Assembly: GCA_028714895.1 (NCBI GenBank)
Contig: JAQTLM010000005.1
Location: 1-64,000 of the forward strand
DNA length: 64,000 bases
Direction of reading: 5' to 3'
Source of the DNA: Gallionella sp.
Lineage (GTDB): Bacteria; Pseudomonadota; Gammaproteobacteria; Burkholderiales; Gallionellaceae
The stretch's first letter is position 1; each line of letters begins with the position of its first letter. Position numbers and translations under genes: made by a program. The notes under the pieces are model-generated. The model was not told where the DNA came from and ran no database searches. It worked only from the letters and a program-made list of their open reading frames with translations. Below, in pieces: positions 15,403 to 24,398 of this stretch.

Positions 15403-16725
15403 TTAGATTTTTCTGACAAACACCTTGGACTTGCGCTGGTAGTTATACAGCGACTTCTTCTGCGCGGGCAGCGCCGAGACATCGGCCTCGCTGAAGCCGC
15501 GCTCGATGAACCAGTGCGCAGTGCGTGTGGTGAGCACGAACAGTTTCTTCAGCCCCTGCGTCTTCGCGAGGCTGGTCATATGATCGAGTATGACCTGGCC
15601 GTAGCCACGGTTCCGGCATTGCGCGTCCACCGCGAGGCAGGCCAGTTCGGCGGCGGCCTCGTCGGGGAACGGGTACAGCGCGGCGCAGCCGACGATGCGG
15701 TGGTCGTGCTCCAGCACCACGAAGCGCGCGATCTCGCGTTCCAGCAATTCGCGGTTGCGCCGCACCAGAATGCCTTCGGCTTCCAGCGGGCGCAGCAGAT
15801 GCAGGATGCCGCCGACATCTTCGATCGTGGCGGCGCGCAGGGTGTTGAGCGTGCTTTCCACCACCATCGTGCCAATGCCTTCGTCGCTGAACAGCTCCTG
15901 CAACACCGCGCCGTCGGTGTGGCGGCTGATCAGGTGGGTGCGCGCGACGCCGGCTTCGCAGGCGCGTATCGCGCAGGGCAGATACAGGCTCACGTCGTCC
16001 GGCAGCTTGCGTTTGCCGGACAACACCGCCTGCGCCCCGGCAATCGTGAGCTCCTTGAGCAGCTTGCCCTTCTTGTCCTGCACGCCGTCGGTATCCATCA
16101 GGAACACCAGCTTGTCGGCATCCAGCGCGATGGCGGTGGCGGTGGCGATGTCTTCCAGCGTGACGTTGAACACCTCGCCGGTGGGTGAATAGCCGAGCGG
16201 CGAGAGCAGCACCACCTCGCCGAAATCCATGCGGTCGTTCAGCGCCGCAACGTCCACCTTGCGCACGCTGCCGGTGTGCATCAGGTCCACGCCGTTGATG
16301 ATGCCGATGGGTTGCGCGGTAATGAAATTGCCGCCCGCCACGCGGATGTCGGCATTCGCCATCGGCGAATTCGCCAAGCCCATCGACAGCAGCGCCTCGA
16401 TCTCCACGCGCACCCGGCCGACCGCTTCCTTCACGCATTGCATGCTCTCCGCATCGGTCATGCGGATCCCCTGGTGATAGGTGTCGCCGAGATTGTTTTT
16501 CGCCAGATGCCGTTCGATTTGCGGGCGCGCACCATGCACCAGCACCAGCCGGATGCCGAGCGCGGCCAGCAGGTTGAAGTCGTGCGTCAGCTCGACAAAC
16601 TTGCCGTCGGCGACCACCTCACCGCCGAACGCGATGACGAAGGTCTTGCCGCGGAATGCATTGATGTAGGGCGCAACGGAACGGAACCAGGCAACAAAAT
16701 CGGCGGATATGGTAGTAATGGGCAT
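15403..16725 (-). CDS. argA: Amino-acid N-acetyltransferase (N-acetylglutamate synthase)
   Basis: A 440-residue two-domain enzyme that starts arginine biosynthesis by acetylating glutamate. The N-terminal amino-acid-kinase-like domain (FRGKTFVIAFGGEVV, LVLVHGARPQIE, FLMDTDGVQ) senses arginine in the classical E. coli type; the C-terminal GNAT domain (about residues 295-440) carries LACLAVDAQCRNRGYGQVIL, an acetyl-CoA binding motif. Length matches E. coli ArgA (443). It is transcribed divergently from the two-partner secretion operon across 130 bp. Confidence 0.96.
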   Translation of the reverse strand: MPITTISADFVAWFRSVAPYINAFRGKTFVIAFGGEVVADGKFVELTHDFNLLAALGIRLVLVHGARPQIERHLAKNNLGDTYHQGIRMTDAESMQCVKEAVGRVRVEIEALLSMGLANSPMANADIRVAGGNFITAQPIGIINGVDLMHTGSVRKVDVAALNDRMDFGEVVLLSPLGYSPTGEVFNVTLEDIATATAIALDADKLVFLMDTDGVQDKKGKLLKELTIAGAQAVLSGKRKLPDDVSLYLPCAIRACEAGVARTHLISRHTDGAVLQELFSDEGIGTMVVESTLNTLRAATIEDVGGILHLLRPLEAEGILVRRNRELLEREIARFVVLEHDHRIVGCAALYPFPDEAAAELACLAVDAQCRNRGYGQVILDHMTSLAKTQGLKKLFVLTTRTAHWFIERGFSEADVSALPAQKKSLYNYQRKSKVFVRKI

Positions 16726-16855
16726 GGCAATGTTTGCTCACCTATGGGTTAAGGGAATACGGTTTCGCGAATAATGCCATGAACTGAAAGCGAATTGTGC
16801 GCTATCATGGACAATAATTTTCAGATTTAATGTTAGCACTACCGATGGAGAGGCC

Positions 16856-18436
16856 ATGATGCAAACTAAGCATAAATTATTTTTTGGCGCACTGTTGGCT
16901 TTGTTTGCCGGTGCTGCATTTGCTGAAAACAGCGGCGCGCCGCGCTTTGAAATAACCCGCTTTGTCGTTGAAGACAATACGCTGCTGAAGCTTGAAGAAA
17001 TTGAGCAACGCGTTGCGCTCTTCAGGGGGAAGGACAAGAATTTTGCCGATGTGCAACGTGCGCTGGAAGCCTTGCAGGCGGCCTACAAGGAACAAGGCTA
17101 CACTGCCGTTCAGGTTCTGTTGCCCGAACAGGAGCTGGAGCAAGGCGTGATCCATATCAAGGTGATCGAGGGGCATATCGCCAAAGTGACGGTTAAGGCC
17201 AATCAGCATCACGATGCCGAAAATATCCGCCGTAGCCTGCCGGCGATCGCCGAAGGTCAGCCGCCCCATTCCGGGCATGTCGCCGCCGCCTTGCGCGTAG
17301 CCAACGAGAACCCTTCCAAGCGCGTCACGGTGCTGCTCAAAGACGGCGCAAAGGAAAAGGATATCGACGTCACCCTCGATGTGGTCGATGAAAATCCGCA
17401 AAAGTTCTTCGTCAGCCTCGACAACAGCGGGACACGCCAAACCGGCAATTATCGTCTCGGCATCGGCTACCAGAATGCCAACCTGTTCAATCGCGATCAG
17501 GTGCTGACCATGCAGTTCATCACCTCACCGGAAAAAGCCGACCAGGTGAAAATCTTTGGCGCCGGTTATCGTATTCCGCTTTACCAGTATGGCGACATGC
17601 TGGATCTCTTGGTTGGCTATTCCGACGTGAATGCCGGGGTGGTGCAAAACCTGTTCAATGTAAGCGGCAGCGGCACGGTGCTGGGTGCGCATTACAACCA
17701 ATTCCTGGACAAGGTCGGTGATAATTACGATCATAAGTTGATTTACGGTCTTGACTATCGCGCCTATCAAAATCGCGTCACCACGCTCGGCGGGGTCGGA
17801 CTCATTCCCGATGTGACCGTGCATCCGCTCAGCCTGGCCTATAACGGCAACTGGCACTTGGCCGGCAGCGAACTCGGCTTCTCGGTAAGCGTGGCGCAAA
17901 ACCTGCCCGGCGGCTCGCTGGGTCGGTCTGCCGATTTTCAGGCAACGCGCACGCCGGCCACGGCGAACTACCGCATTTATCGTTATGGCATGAACTGGGC
18001 ACATTCCTGGTCCAGCGACTGGCAAGCGCGCGCAGCCCTGCAAGGACAGGAAACCCCGGATGCGCTGGTGCCGGGCGAACAGTTCGGCGCAGGCGGTGCC
18101 GACAGCGTGCGCGGCTTCAATGAGCGTGAAATCGCCAACGATCATGGCTATCGCACCTCACTGGAAGGCTATACACCGGACTTGGGCAGTAACTTGGGTT
18201 CGGCGGATTTGCGGGTGCGCGGTCTGGCATTTTTCGATAGCGCCACGGTGCGCCGCAATGCCATTTTGCCCGGCGAGTCGGCCGGGCAGTCAATATCAAG
18301 CGTGGGCGTGGGCTTGCGCATGAGCCACGGCGGCAATCTCAGCGTGCGTGCGGATCTGGCGCAAGTGCTGGATGGTTCGGATACGCGCCGCTCGGGCAGC
18401 AATATTTTGCACATCGGTGCGGTTTACCTGTTTTAG
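16856..18436 (+). CDS. TpsB outer-membrane transporter of a two-partner secretion system (FhaC/ShlB family)
   Basis: A 526-residue protein with a signal peptide (LFFGALLALFAGAAFA), a POTRA_2 region from about residue 28 to 105 (FVVEDNTLLKLEEIEQRV, AYKEQGYTAVQVLLPEQEL, IHIKVIEG), then a 16-strand-type barrel ending in VYLF with the C-terminal Phe used by outer-membrane proteins. The conserved loop-6 motif VRGF occurs near residue 417 (SVRGFNEREIAND). It would export the TpsA exoprotein encoded 68 bp downstream. Likely first gene of a four-gene operon. Confidence 0.93.
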   Translation: MMQTKHKLFFGALLALFAGAAFAENSGAPRFEITRFVVEDNTLLKLEEIEQRVALFRGKDKNFADVQRALEALQAAYKEQGYTAVQVLLPEQELEQGVIHIKVIEGHIAKVTVKANQHHDAENIRRSLPAIAEGQPPHSGHVAAALRVANENPSKRVTVLLKDGAKEKDIDVTLDVVDENPQKFFVSLDNSGTRQTGNYRLGIGYQNANLFNRDQVLTMQFITSPEKADQVKIFGAGYRIPLYQYGDMLDLLVGYSDVNAGVVQNLFNVSGSGTVLGAHYNQFLDKVGDNYDHKLIYGLDYRAYQNRVTTLGGVGLIPDVTVHPLSLAYNGNWHLAGSELGFSVSVAQNLPGGSLGRSADFQATRTPATANYRIYRYGMNWAHSWSSDWQARAALQGQETPDALVPGEQFGAGGADSVRGFNEREIANDHGYRTSLEGYTPDLGSNLGSADLRVRGLAFFDSATVRRNAILPGESAGQSISSVGVGLRMSHGGNLSVRADLAQVLDGSDTRRSGSNILHIGAVYLF

Positions 18437-18504
18437 GGGGTTGAATCTTCCCGTGAACAGGCGTAGCTTGCTTTTTGTAAGTCGAGAAAATGCAGGGGGT
18501 AAAA

Positions 18505-21500
18505 ATGAAAAAATCACGTCATTGTGGAACTTGGCAGCGCAATGCAGTCGCAGCAGCGATTGCATCCTGTTTCGTCATCGCCTCGCCGGTCTACGCCAAT
18601 CCCATCGGTCCGAGTATCGCCAACGGTGTGGTGAGCATGGCGCAACAGGGCAACGCGCTCAATATCACCAATAGTCCCGGCGCAATCATCAACTGGCAGA
18701 GCTTCTCCATCGGCGTGAATGAGGCAACGCGCTTCATCCAGCAGTCGGCGGCGTCCAGTGTGCTCAACCGCGTCACCGGTGTCGATCCTTCCGGCATTCT
18801 CGGCGTCTTGCAATCCAACGGTCGCGTGTTCCTGATCAACCCCAACGGCGTACTGTTTGGCGCGGGGGCGCAAGTGGATGTGGCCGGGCTGGTGGTATCC
18901 ACGCTCAATCTTTCCAACGCCGATTTTCTTGCCGGCCGCTATAACTTCACCGCCAATGCCGGCGCGGGCGGCATCGAGAATCAGGGCAGCCTGACCGCGT
19001 TGCCCGGCGGGCAGTTGTATTTGGTCGCGCCCAGCCTCAACAACAGCGGCCTGATCACCAGCCCGCAGGGCGACGTCATCCTTGCCGCCGGCAACAGTGT
19101 GGAGCTGGTCAATGCCAACTCGCCCGATATGCGCGTGGTCATCAGCGCACCGGACAACCAGGCGATAAACCTCGGCAGCATCGTCGCCAACAGCGGCCGC
19201 GTCGGCATTTATGCCGGGCTGATCAACCATCACGGCATCGTCAGCGCCGATACCGCCACAGTCGGCGCGACCGGCAAGATCACCTTCAAGGCAACCACGG
19301 ACATCAACCTCGAACCGGGCAGCGTGATCAGCGCTTCCGGCGCACCAGGCGGCGTGAAGGATGGCGGCGAAGTGCGCCTCATCGCCGATGGCAAACTCGC
19401 GATGCGCAGCGGCGCGCAAGTGCATGTGGATGGCGGCGTGGACGGCGGCAACGGTGGCTTCCTGGAGCTGTCCGGCAAGACCGGCTTGGTGTTGCACGGC
19501 ATCTATACCGGGCGTGCGCATAAGGCGGGCTACCGTAACGGCAGCTTGTTGCTGGATCCTACTGATATCAATATCATCTCGGGTGGTTTGAATACCACGT
19601 CTAGCGGCAACGTCTCGTCGGGCGCAACTCCTACTACCTTTAACATTGATCCTGCAAGTCTGGATGGCGGCTGGGGTGCTGTGAGTCTGGCCGCAACCAA
19701 TAACATCACCATTGGCGCCCCAATCGGCACGTCCGGAACGCCCTTCGCACATGACCTGAAGTTGAATGCGGGAAATGGGATTCAAATCAACGATTCCGTT
19801 CACATTGGGGCGTCCTACTTGTTCAGCGCACAAGCCGGAGCCGGTGGCATCGTCAAGGCAGCCGGCAAGGACCTGATTGCCGGGAATATATTCTTGAACA
19901 CTTCAGGAGGCATCACCCTGCATTCAGGGATAGTGCAGTCATTGTCCAGCAACTTCAGTTCTGCCGGGTTGCCAGACCTTGGTATTTCGGCAGGGGGCAC
20001 GGTGGCAATCGGTGCGGCAGTGACTGCCTCAAAAATATTGAGCATCACTGCGGATAAAATCATCTCAACCGGTGGGGTGCTTGATACCACTGCTGGCTCG
20101 GCCGGTAGCGGACAAATTATGTTGAATGCCCAACATGGCATCGGTGCGGCCGGCAACCCCATCCGCATCCAGCGTGACTTCCAGACCGTATCCGCGACAA
20201 ACGGATCGGGAGGGAGCGGTAGTGGCGACATCGTACTATCCCTGGTGAGCGGCGATCTGAATATAAACAATGGAGACATCGGTGTACTGATTTCGAATCA
20301 GGCCTCTAATGGAGGTATTGATTTGACTGCCGAAACAGGCAACGTAAATTTTTATGCGCTACTTTCTGATGGCGATATTCCAACCGGCGGGAAACTGGCG
20401 TTGCTGGCGGGTACGGATTTGAATATTGCTTCTGTGGCAGCTATCGGAAACAGTACCGGCGCGCCCTTCAATCACGATCTCACCTTGCAGGCGGGTAATA
20501 ACATAAACATTAATGGAGCCAACATTTATCTTGGCAACAATACGCTGACGCTGGCGGCCAATGCGCTGAGCACAGGTGCGTCTGGAGACGTAATAATCCG
20601 TCAAGCAACGGTATGGACGGGGGGCAACATGAATGTTTCCGGCCGGGATTTCTTGGTGGGTGGGCTGGGTACGTTTGGAAATACTTATGTGAACGCTGGT
20701 GGTACCTTGTCCATCGGTTCACCGACCAACCCGATGCGTGACGTAAAAATCTTTGGCGGCAGCGCTTGTGACTGTTCTTATATGGTTGCTAATGCCAGCG
20801 TAACGGCGGGTTCCATCAATATCAACGCACAAAGTTTGGCGCTTGAAGGCGGTTCAGTGAATTGCTGCGGCTCTAACAGCGCAAATGCAGAATTGATTGC
20901 CACCAATGACATTAATATCACGCTTAGCGGCGGCCTCACTGTCACAGGCGGAACGGTCAGCAGCGGTGGCAATAATAATGCCGCTTACGCCTTGATCAGG
21001 GCAGGCCGGAATGCCACCATCCTTGCCGATGGTGCGATCACCTTGACGGGCGGAGACATCAATGCTGGCAGTAGCGGCAATGTTTCCGCGAGGATTGCGG
21101 CTGCCAACGATGGCAGTGGCAACCTGACCATCAACGGAAATCTCAACCCCGGTGCGGGTGGCTTGACTCTGACGGGTGGGAACGTCATTGGCGGCAGCGG
21201 CTCGGTTGATGCTCGGTTGAGCGCCGGCAGCATGACAGTTAATCTGAGCGGCGACGCTTTGCTGGATAACGGTGGCGCATTATTGGCCAATGTTGGCGAC
21301 ATTACGCTGGTGGCAAATTCTGTTGGCGGCGGCATCACTCTGGGAATGAATGCTTATATCGGTGCCGCCGGCAATGTGACCCTTGCTGCGGTGGGCGGCA
21401 ACTTCATCAACAATTCCGGCAGTGCTACGCCGATCACGGCGTCGCGCACCCTGATTTATTCGACCATTCCGACAAGCGATACCTTGAACGACATGGCGGC

Positions 21501-22236
21501 CAACTTCAAACGCTACAATTGCACCTATGCGGCGGGATGCCTCACGGCCGGCACTACTGTACCGATCACGGGTAACGGGTTCCTGTATTCCTATGCGCCG
21601 ACACTCGCGGTGACGGCGGCAGCGCAAAGCAGAATTTACGGCGCTGCCGATCCGGCTTTCAGCTATACCGTGAGCGGATTCGAATTTGGCGATATTGCCG
21701 CCACCGCCTTGAGCGGCACGCTGGGGCGGGCTGCCGGGGAGAATGTCGGTAGTTACGCGATCAACAGCGGCCTCGCTTCATCGTTGGGCTACGCCATCAC
21801 CTACACCGGCAATCTGGGCATCACCCCGGCCAGCCTGAGCGTCATCGCGAATGCACTGAGCAAAGTGTACGGCAGTGCCGATCCTGCATTGACTTACACC
21901 GCGACCGGCTTCCAGTTCAGCGACACGGCGGGGACGGCATTGACGGGTAGTTTGAGCCGCGTTGCGGGAGAAGCTGTCGGCCTGTACGCCATCAACCAAG
22001 GCAGTCTGGCGGGTGCGAACTACACGATTGCCTACACCGGCAACAACCTGGGCATCACCGCTGCACCAGCGCCTGCACCCGTGGATGTGGTGCAACCGGA
22101 ACTCAATACCGTACTGAACGGAGCATTGGAAACGGTGGCATTGCCGATACTTAACAACACCTTGCTGGCGGCGGTGGAGCAATCGGATGCGCAGGAAAAC
22201 CCGTTAGAAAAGAAACCCACTTACACTTGCCAATAA
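18505..22236 (+). CDS. TpsA filamentous-haemagglutinin-like exoprotein with MBG domains
   Basis: A 1243-residue secreted beta-helix protein. After a signal peptide (cut near SPVYA|N, residue about 33) comes the TPS secretion domain with INWQSFSIGVNEATRFIQ, VTGVDPSGILG and NPNGVLFGAGAQVDVAGLV. A long Gly/Asn-rich repeat region follows, then two MBG domains (about 1033-1108 and 1110-1185) marked by YGAADPAFSYTVSGFEFGD and YGSADPALTYTATGFQFSD. Unusually it has several Cys: SACDCSY near 755, NCCGSN near 785, NCTYAAGC near 1005 and a penultimate Cys. The start at 18505 follows AGGGGG; an earlier ATG at 18490 lacks a site. Function could be adhesion; not provable here. Confidence 0.92.
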   Translation: MKKSRHCGTWQRNAVAAAIASCFVIASPVYANPIGPSIANGVVSMAQQGNALNITNSPGAIINWQSFSIGVNEATRFIQQSAASSVLNRVTGVDPSGILGVLQSNGRVFLINPNGVLFGAGAQVDVAGLVVSTLNLSNADFLAGRYNFTANAGAGGIENQGSLTALPGGQLYLVAPSLNNSGLITSPQGDVILAAGNSVELVNANSPDMRVVISAPDNQAINLGSIVANSGRVGIYAGLINHHGIVSADTATVGATGKITFKATTDINLEPGSVISASGAPGGVKDGGEVRLIADGKLAMRSGAQVHVDGGVDGGNGGFLELSGKTGLVLHGIYTGRAHKAGYRNGSLLLDPTDINIISGGLNTTSSGNVSSGATPTTFNIDPASLDGGWGAVSLAATNNITIGAPIGTSGTPFAHDLKLNAGNGIQINDSVHIGASYLFSAQAGAGGIVKAAGKDLIAGNIFLNTSGGITLHSGIVQSLSSNFSSAGLPDLGISAGGTVAIGAAVTASKILSITADKIISTGGVLDTTAGSAGSGQIMLNAQHGIGAAGNPIRIQRDFQTVSATNGSGGSGSGDIVLSLVSGDLNINNGDIGVLISNQASNGGIDLTAETGNVNFYALLSDGDIPTGGKLALLAGTDLNIASVAAIGNSTGAPFNHDLTLQAGNNININGANIYLGNNTLTLAANALSTGASGDVIIRQATVWTGGNMNVSGRDFLVGGLGTFGNTYVNAGGTLSIGSPTNPMRDVKIFGGSACDCSYMVANASVTAGSININAQSLALEGGSVNCCGSNSANAELIATNDINITLSGGLTVTGGTVSSGGNNNAAYALIRAGRNATILADGAITLTGGDINAGSSGNVSARIAAANDGSGNLTINGNLNPGAGGLTLTGGNVIGGSGSVDARLSAGSMTVNLSGDALLDNGGALLANVGDITLVANSVGGGITLGMNAYIGAAGNVTLAAVGGNFINNSGSATPITASRTLIYSTIPTSDTLNDMAANFKRYNCTYAAGCLTAGTTVPITGNGFLYSYAPTLAVTAAAQSRIYGAADPAFSYTVSGFEFGDIAATALSGTLGRAAGENVGSYAINSGLASSLGYAITYTGNLGITPASLSVIANALSKVYGSADPALTYTATGFQFSDTAGTALTGSLSRVAGEAVGLYAINQGSLAGANYTIAYTGNNLGITAAPAPAPVDVVQPELNTVLNGALETVALPILNNTLLAAVEQSDAQENPLEKKPTYTCQ

Positions 22237-22285
22237 GGAGTCGAAGCGGGGACGAGTTTCGTCCCCGGTCTTTGTATAAAACGTC

Positions 22286-23368
22286 ATGGGCGTAGAAATA
22301 AAATTAAGCGACAAGCAGTTTCCGGTTTCCCCGGTGTTCATCGATTTTTTGCACCGGCGCATCGAGAACAAGCCGTTCGATGCCACGTGGCACGATCAGT
22401 TGAGCGAGGAGATGGTGTCCGCGCAAGGCGAGATACGCCAGATCGCCGAGGCGGAAGCGGGCAAGGTGCTGGAACACCCGGTCGGGCAGAAAGCGATCTA
22501 CCGCAGCTATGAGTTACTTACGGCGATATTGACCGGCGCGCCGGACAAGCTGCGCTTCTTCCATGAGCGCTATCGCTTCCTGTGTGTGGTCGGCTGCCCG
22601 CGGCATGGCGGTTCATATCTGACCAAGCAATTGTTTTTGGCGCTGGGCTTTAATCCGGACAATGCACCGAACGCGCTGGCACACGACGGCTTCCCTGATG
22701 CCGGGCCGTTCGAGTTCAGGGAAGGCGCAAACACCCAGACGCTGATGACGCACAATATGGCGGAATATCTGGCGATGGTGGAGTTGTATTTTTCCGATTC
22801 GCGCCTGTATGACAACTATGTGATCGTGCCCAAGAAGGCCACCAAGGCGGCGTATCAGGGCGCGTTCTTCAACGCGATGCTGGGGGCGAATGTCGAGTAC
22901 ATCGTCACGCTGCGCCATCCGGTCGCGGCGTGCATTTCCACCTACGAGAAATCCAGCGGCTTGCCGCCGGACGGCAAGTTCAAGGTGCGCGGCAATATCG
23001 AAGAATGGGCAAGGCGCGACAATGTGTTTAGCGGCGAGGATGCGCAAGGGATTTTCGAGAAGGATTATTTCGATGTGTATCTGCGTTACTGGGAGCAGTA
23101 TTACTACAACCTTGCGCTGACCGGCCTGAAGGCGAACAAGCATTGGGCCGTGGTGGTATACGGCAAGGAACGCATGGAACAGTGCGCTCAGGGATTTTTC
23201 AAGCGCTTCAAAAATGCCGGGACGGCGGAAGAATTCAAGGTGTTCGACAAGCGCGACCGCCACCCGGAGTGGCAGCCGCGTGGCGAAGCGGCCATCCAGC
23301 GCGTGGCGGCTGTGTGGCGCAGCGTGGGGCTGGATTTCCCGGTAGCAGAAATGATGGAAGGCTGGTAA
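22286..23368 (+). CDS. Sulfotransferase-family protein in the TPS operon
   Basis: A 360-residue protein with the two nucleotide-binding signatures of PAPS-dependent sulfotransferases: a 5'-phosphosulfate loop VGCPRHGGSYLTKQL near residues 100-114 and a 3'-phosphate motif VTLRHPVAACISTYEKSSG near 206-224. The loop has Cys and two Gly where many members have Ser/Thr, so activity should be tested. No signal peptide is present, so it is cytosolic. It lies 49 bp after the exoprotein gene and 47 bp before the FecR-domain gene. It might modify a glycan or the exoprotein; the acceptor is unknown. Confidence 0.72.
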   Translation: MGVEIKLSDKQFPVSPVFIDFLHRRIENKPFDATWHDQLSEEMVSAQGEIRQIAEAEAGKVLEHPVGQKAIYRSYELLTAILTGAPDKLRFFHERYRFLCVVGCPRHGGSYLTKQLFLALGFNPDNAPNALAHDGFPDAGPFEFREGANTQTLMTHNMAEYLAMVELYFSDSRLYDNYVIVPKKATKAAYQGAFFNAMLGANVEYIVTLRHPVAACISTYEKSSGLPPDGKFKVRGNIEEWARRDNVFSGEDAQGIFEKDYFDVYLRYWEQYYYNLALTGLKANKHWAVVVYGKERMEQCAQGFFKRFKNAGTAEEFKVFDKRDRHPEWQPRGEAAIQRVAAVWRSVGLDFPVAEMMEGW

Positions 23369-23415
23369 TGCACCAGCCACGAGTACGGGCATTCTTGAAA
23401 GTACAGGAGGTTGCG

Positions 23416-24138
23416 ATGAAAACAACAAATTTAGCTGTGCTGGTGTTTGCCGTTTCAGGGATGCTGACAATAGGTGAAGCGGTTGCCGCACCGGTGGGAG
23501 AAGTCGCTTACATCGCCGGCACACTGTCCGCACAAAAGCCGGACGGCACCATCAAGATTCTTTCCCGCAAATCCGAAATCGAAGTGGGGGATGTGTTATC
23601 CACCGAGAAGGATAGTTATGTGCAAATCAATTTTGCCGACAAGAGTCAGGCGACGCTGCGTCCCAATTCGCGGCTAAAGATTGATGCTTACCATTTTAAT
23701 GAAAATGAACCCAAGCGCGATAATTTATTGTTTAGTCTGCTCAAGGGGGGGTTACGTACCTTGTCCGGCTTGATCGGCAAGCGCGGGGATCAGGATGCTT
23801 ACCGCCTAAAAACCGCAACTGCGACGATAGGGATACGCGGCTCTTCCGGCGACACGCTGGAATGCAGCGAAGGGTGTGCGGGGGTAACCAGCACCAGCGA
23901 TAAGCTTCCGCCGGGCGTTTACCATGCCACCTACACCGGTGCTTACATCATGAGCAACGAGCAGGGTTCGCAGCTCATCGGCGAGGGGCAGTTCGGCTTC
24001 GTGAAGGATGCACAAACCGCGCCGGTTATTCTGACCGTTGACCCCGGCATGGGGCTTGATATCATGCCGTTCGGCTTGGGCGTGCGCGGCTCGGCCGCCG
24101 GTGGTGGCGCCGGCAAGAATGAGTGCATCATGCGCTAG
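23416..24138 (+). CDS. Secreted FecR-domain protein
   Basis: A 240-residue protein with a signal peptide (LVFAVSGMLTIGEAVAA) and a FecR domain over about residues 50-150: GDVLSTEKDSYVQINFADKSQATLRPNSRLKI and ATATIGIRGSSGDT. It has no transmembrane anchor beyond the signal peptide and no FecI sigma gene nearby, so it is not a classical anti-sigma regulator; FecR-domain proteins of this type often accompany surface exoproteins. AGGAGG at 23406-23411 sets the start at 23416. It has two Cys in LECSEGCAG and one near the end. It ends by overlapping the convergent tautomerase gene by 11 bp. Confidence 0.85.
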   Translation: MKTTNLAVLVFAVSGMLTIGEAVAAPVGEVAYIAGTLSAQKPDGTIKILSRKSEIEVGDVLSTEKDSYVQINFADKSQATLRPNSRLKIDAYHFNENEPKRDNLLFSLLKGGLRTLSGLIGKRGDQDAYRLKTATATIGIRGSSGDTLECSEGCAGVTSTSDKLPPGVYHATYTGAYIMSNEQGSQLIGEGQFGFVKDAQTAPVILTVDPGMGLDIMPFGLGVRGSAAGGGAGKNECIMR

Positions 24139-24364
24139 ATTTTGAGCAGTGAGGGCGGCTGGTCTTGCCGCTCTCACCGTTAACTCTCCCCAGCAACTGC
24201 CCGGCAATCGCCCAATTTTCTTCGGGCAACTCATCAAACGCAATGTACGTGTAAGACTTCGGCTTGAGCGCAATGCGTTCCAGGATGTCGGTGATCTCGG
24301 CGGCGATCCTGGCCGTCTGTTCGCGTGTCGGCGTTCCCGCAATGCGGATATTGACGTAGGGCAT
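24128..24364 (-). CDS. 4-oxalocrotonate tautomerase-family protein
   Basis: A 78-residue protein starting MPYVNIRIAG, where Pro2 becomes the catalytic N-terminal proline after Met removal. The rest (TPTREQTARIAAEITDILERI...KSYTYIAFDELPEENWAIAG) fits the 4-OT family. The tail GKTSRPHCSKSSA goes beyond the usual domain. GGGAGGAATC before the ATG at 24364 fixes the start. Substrate unknown. It lies downstream of rsmE on the same strand, with a 34 bp gap, and overlaps the end of the FecR gene. Confidence 0.8.
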   Translation of the reverse strand: MPYVNIRIAGTPTREQTARIAAEITDILERIALKPKSYTYIAFDELPEENWAIAGQLLGRVNGESGKTSRPHCSKSSA

Positions 24365-24398
24365 GATTCCTCCCGTTTCTGGTTTTCCCCACTCCACA

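Noticed and set aside
18514..19833. Long minus-strand frame opposite the TpsA gene
   Set aside because: Caused by repeat-rich codon use of tpsA; no recognisable domain.
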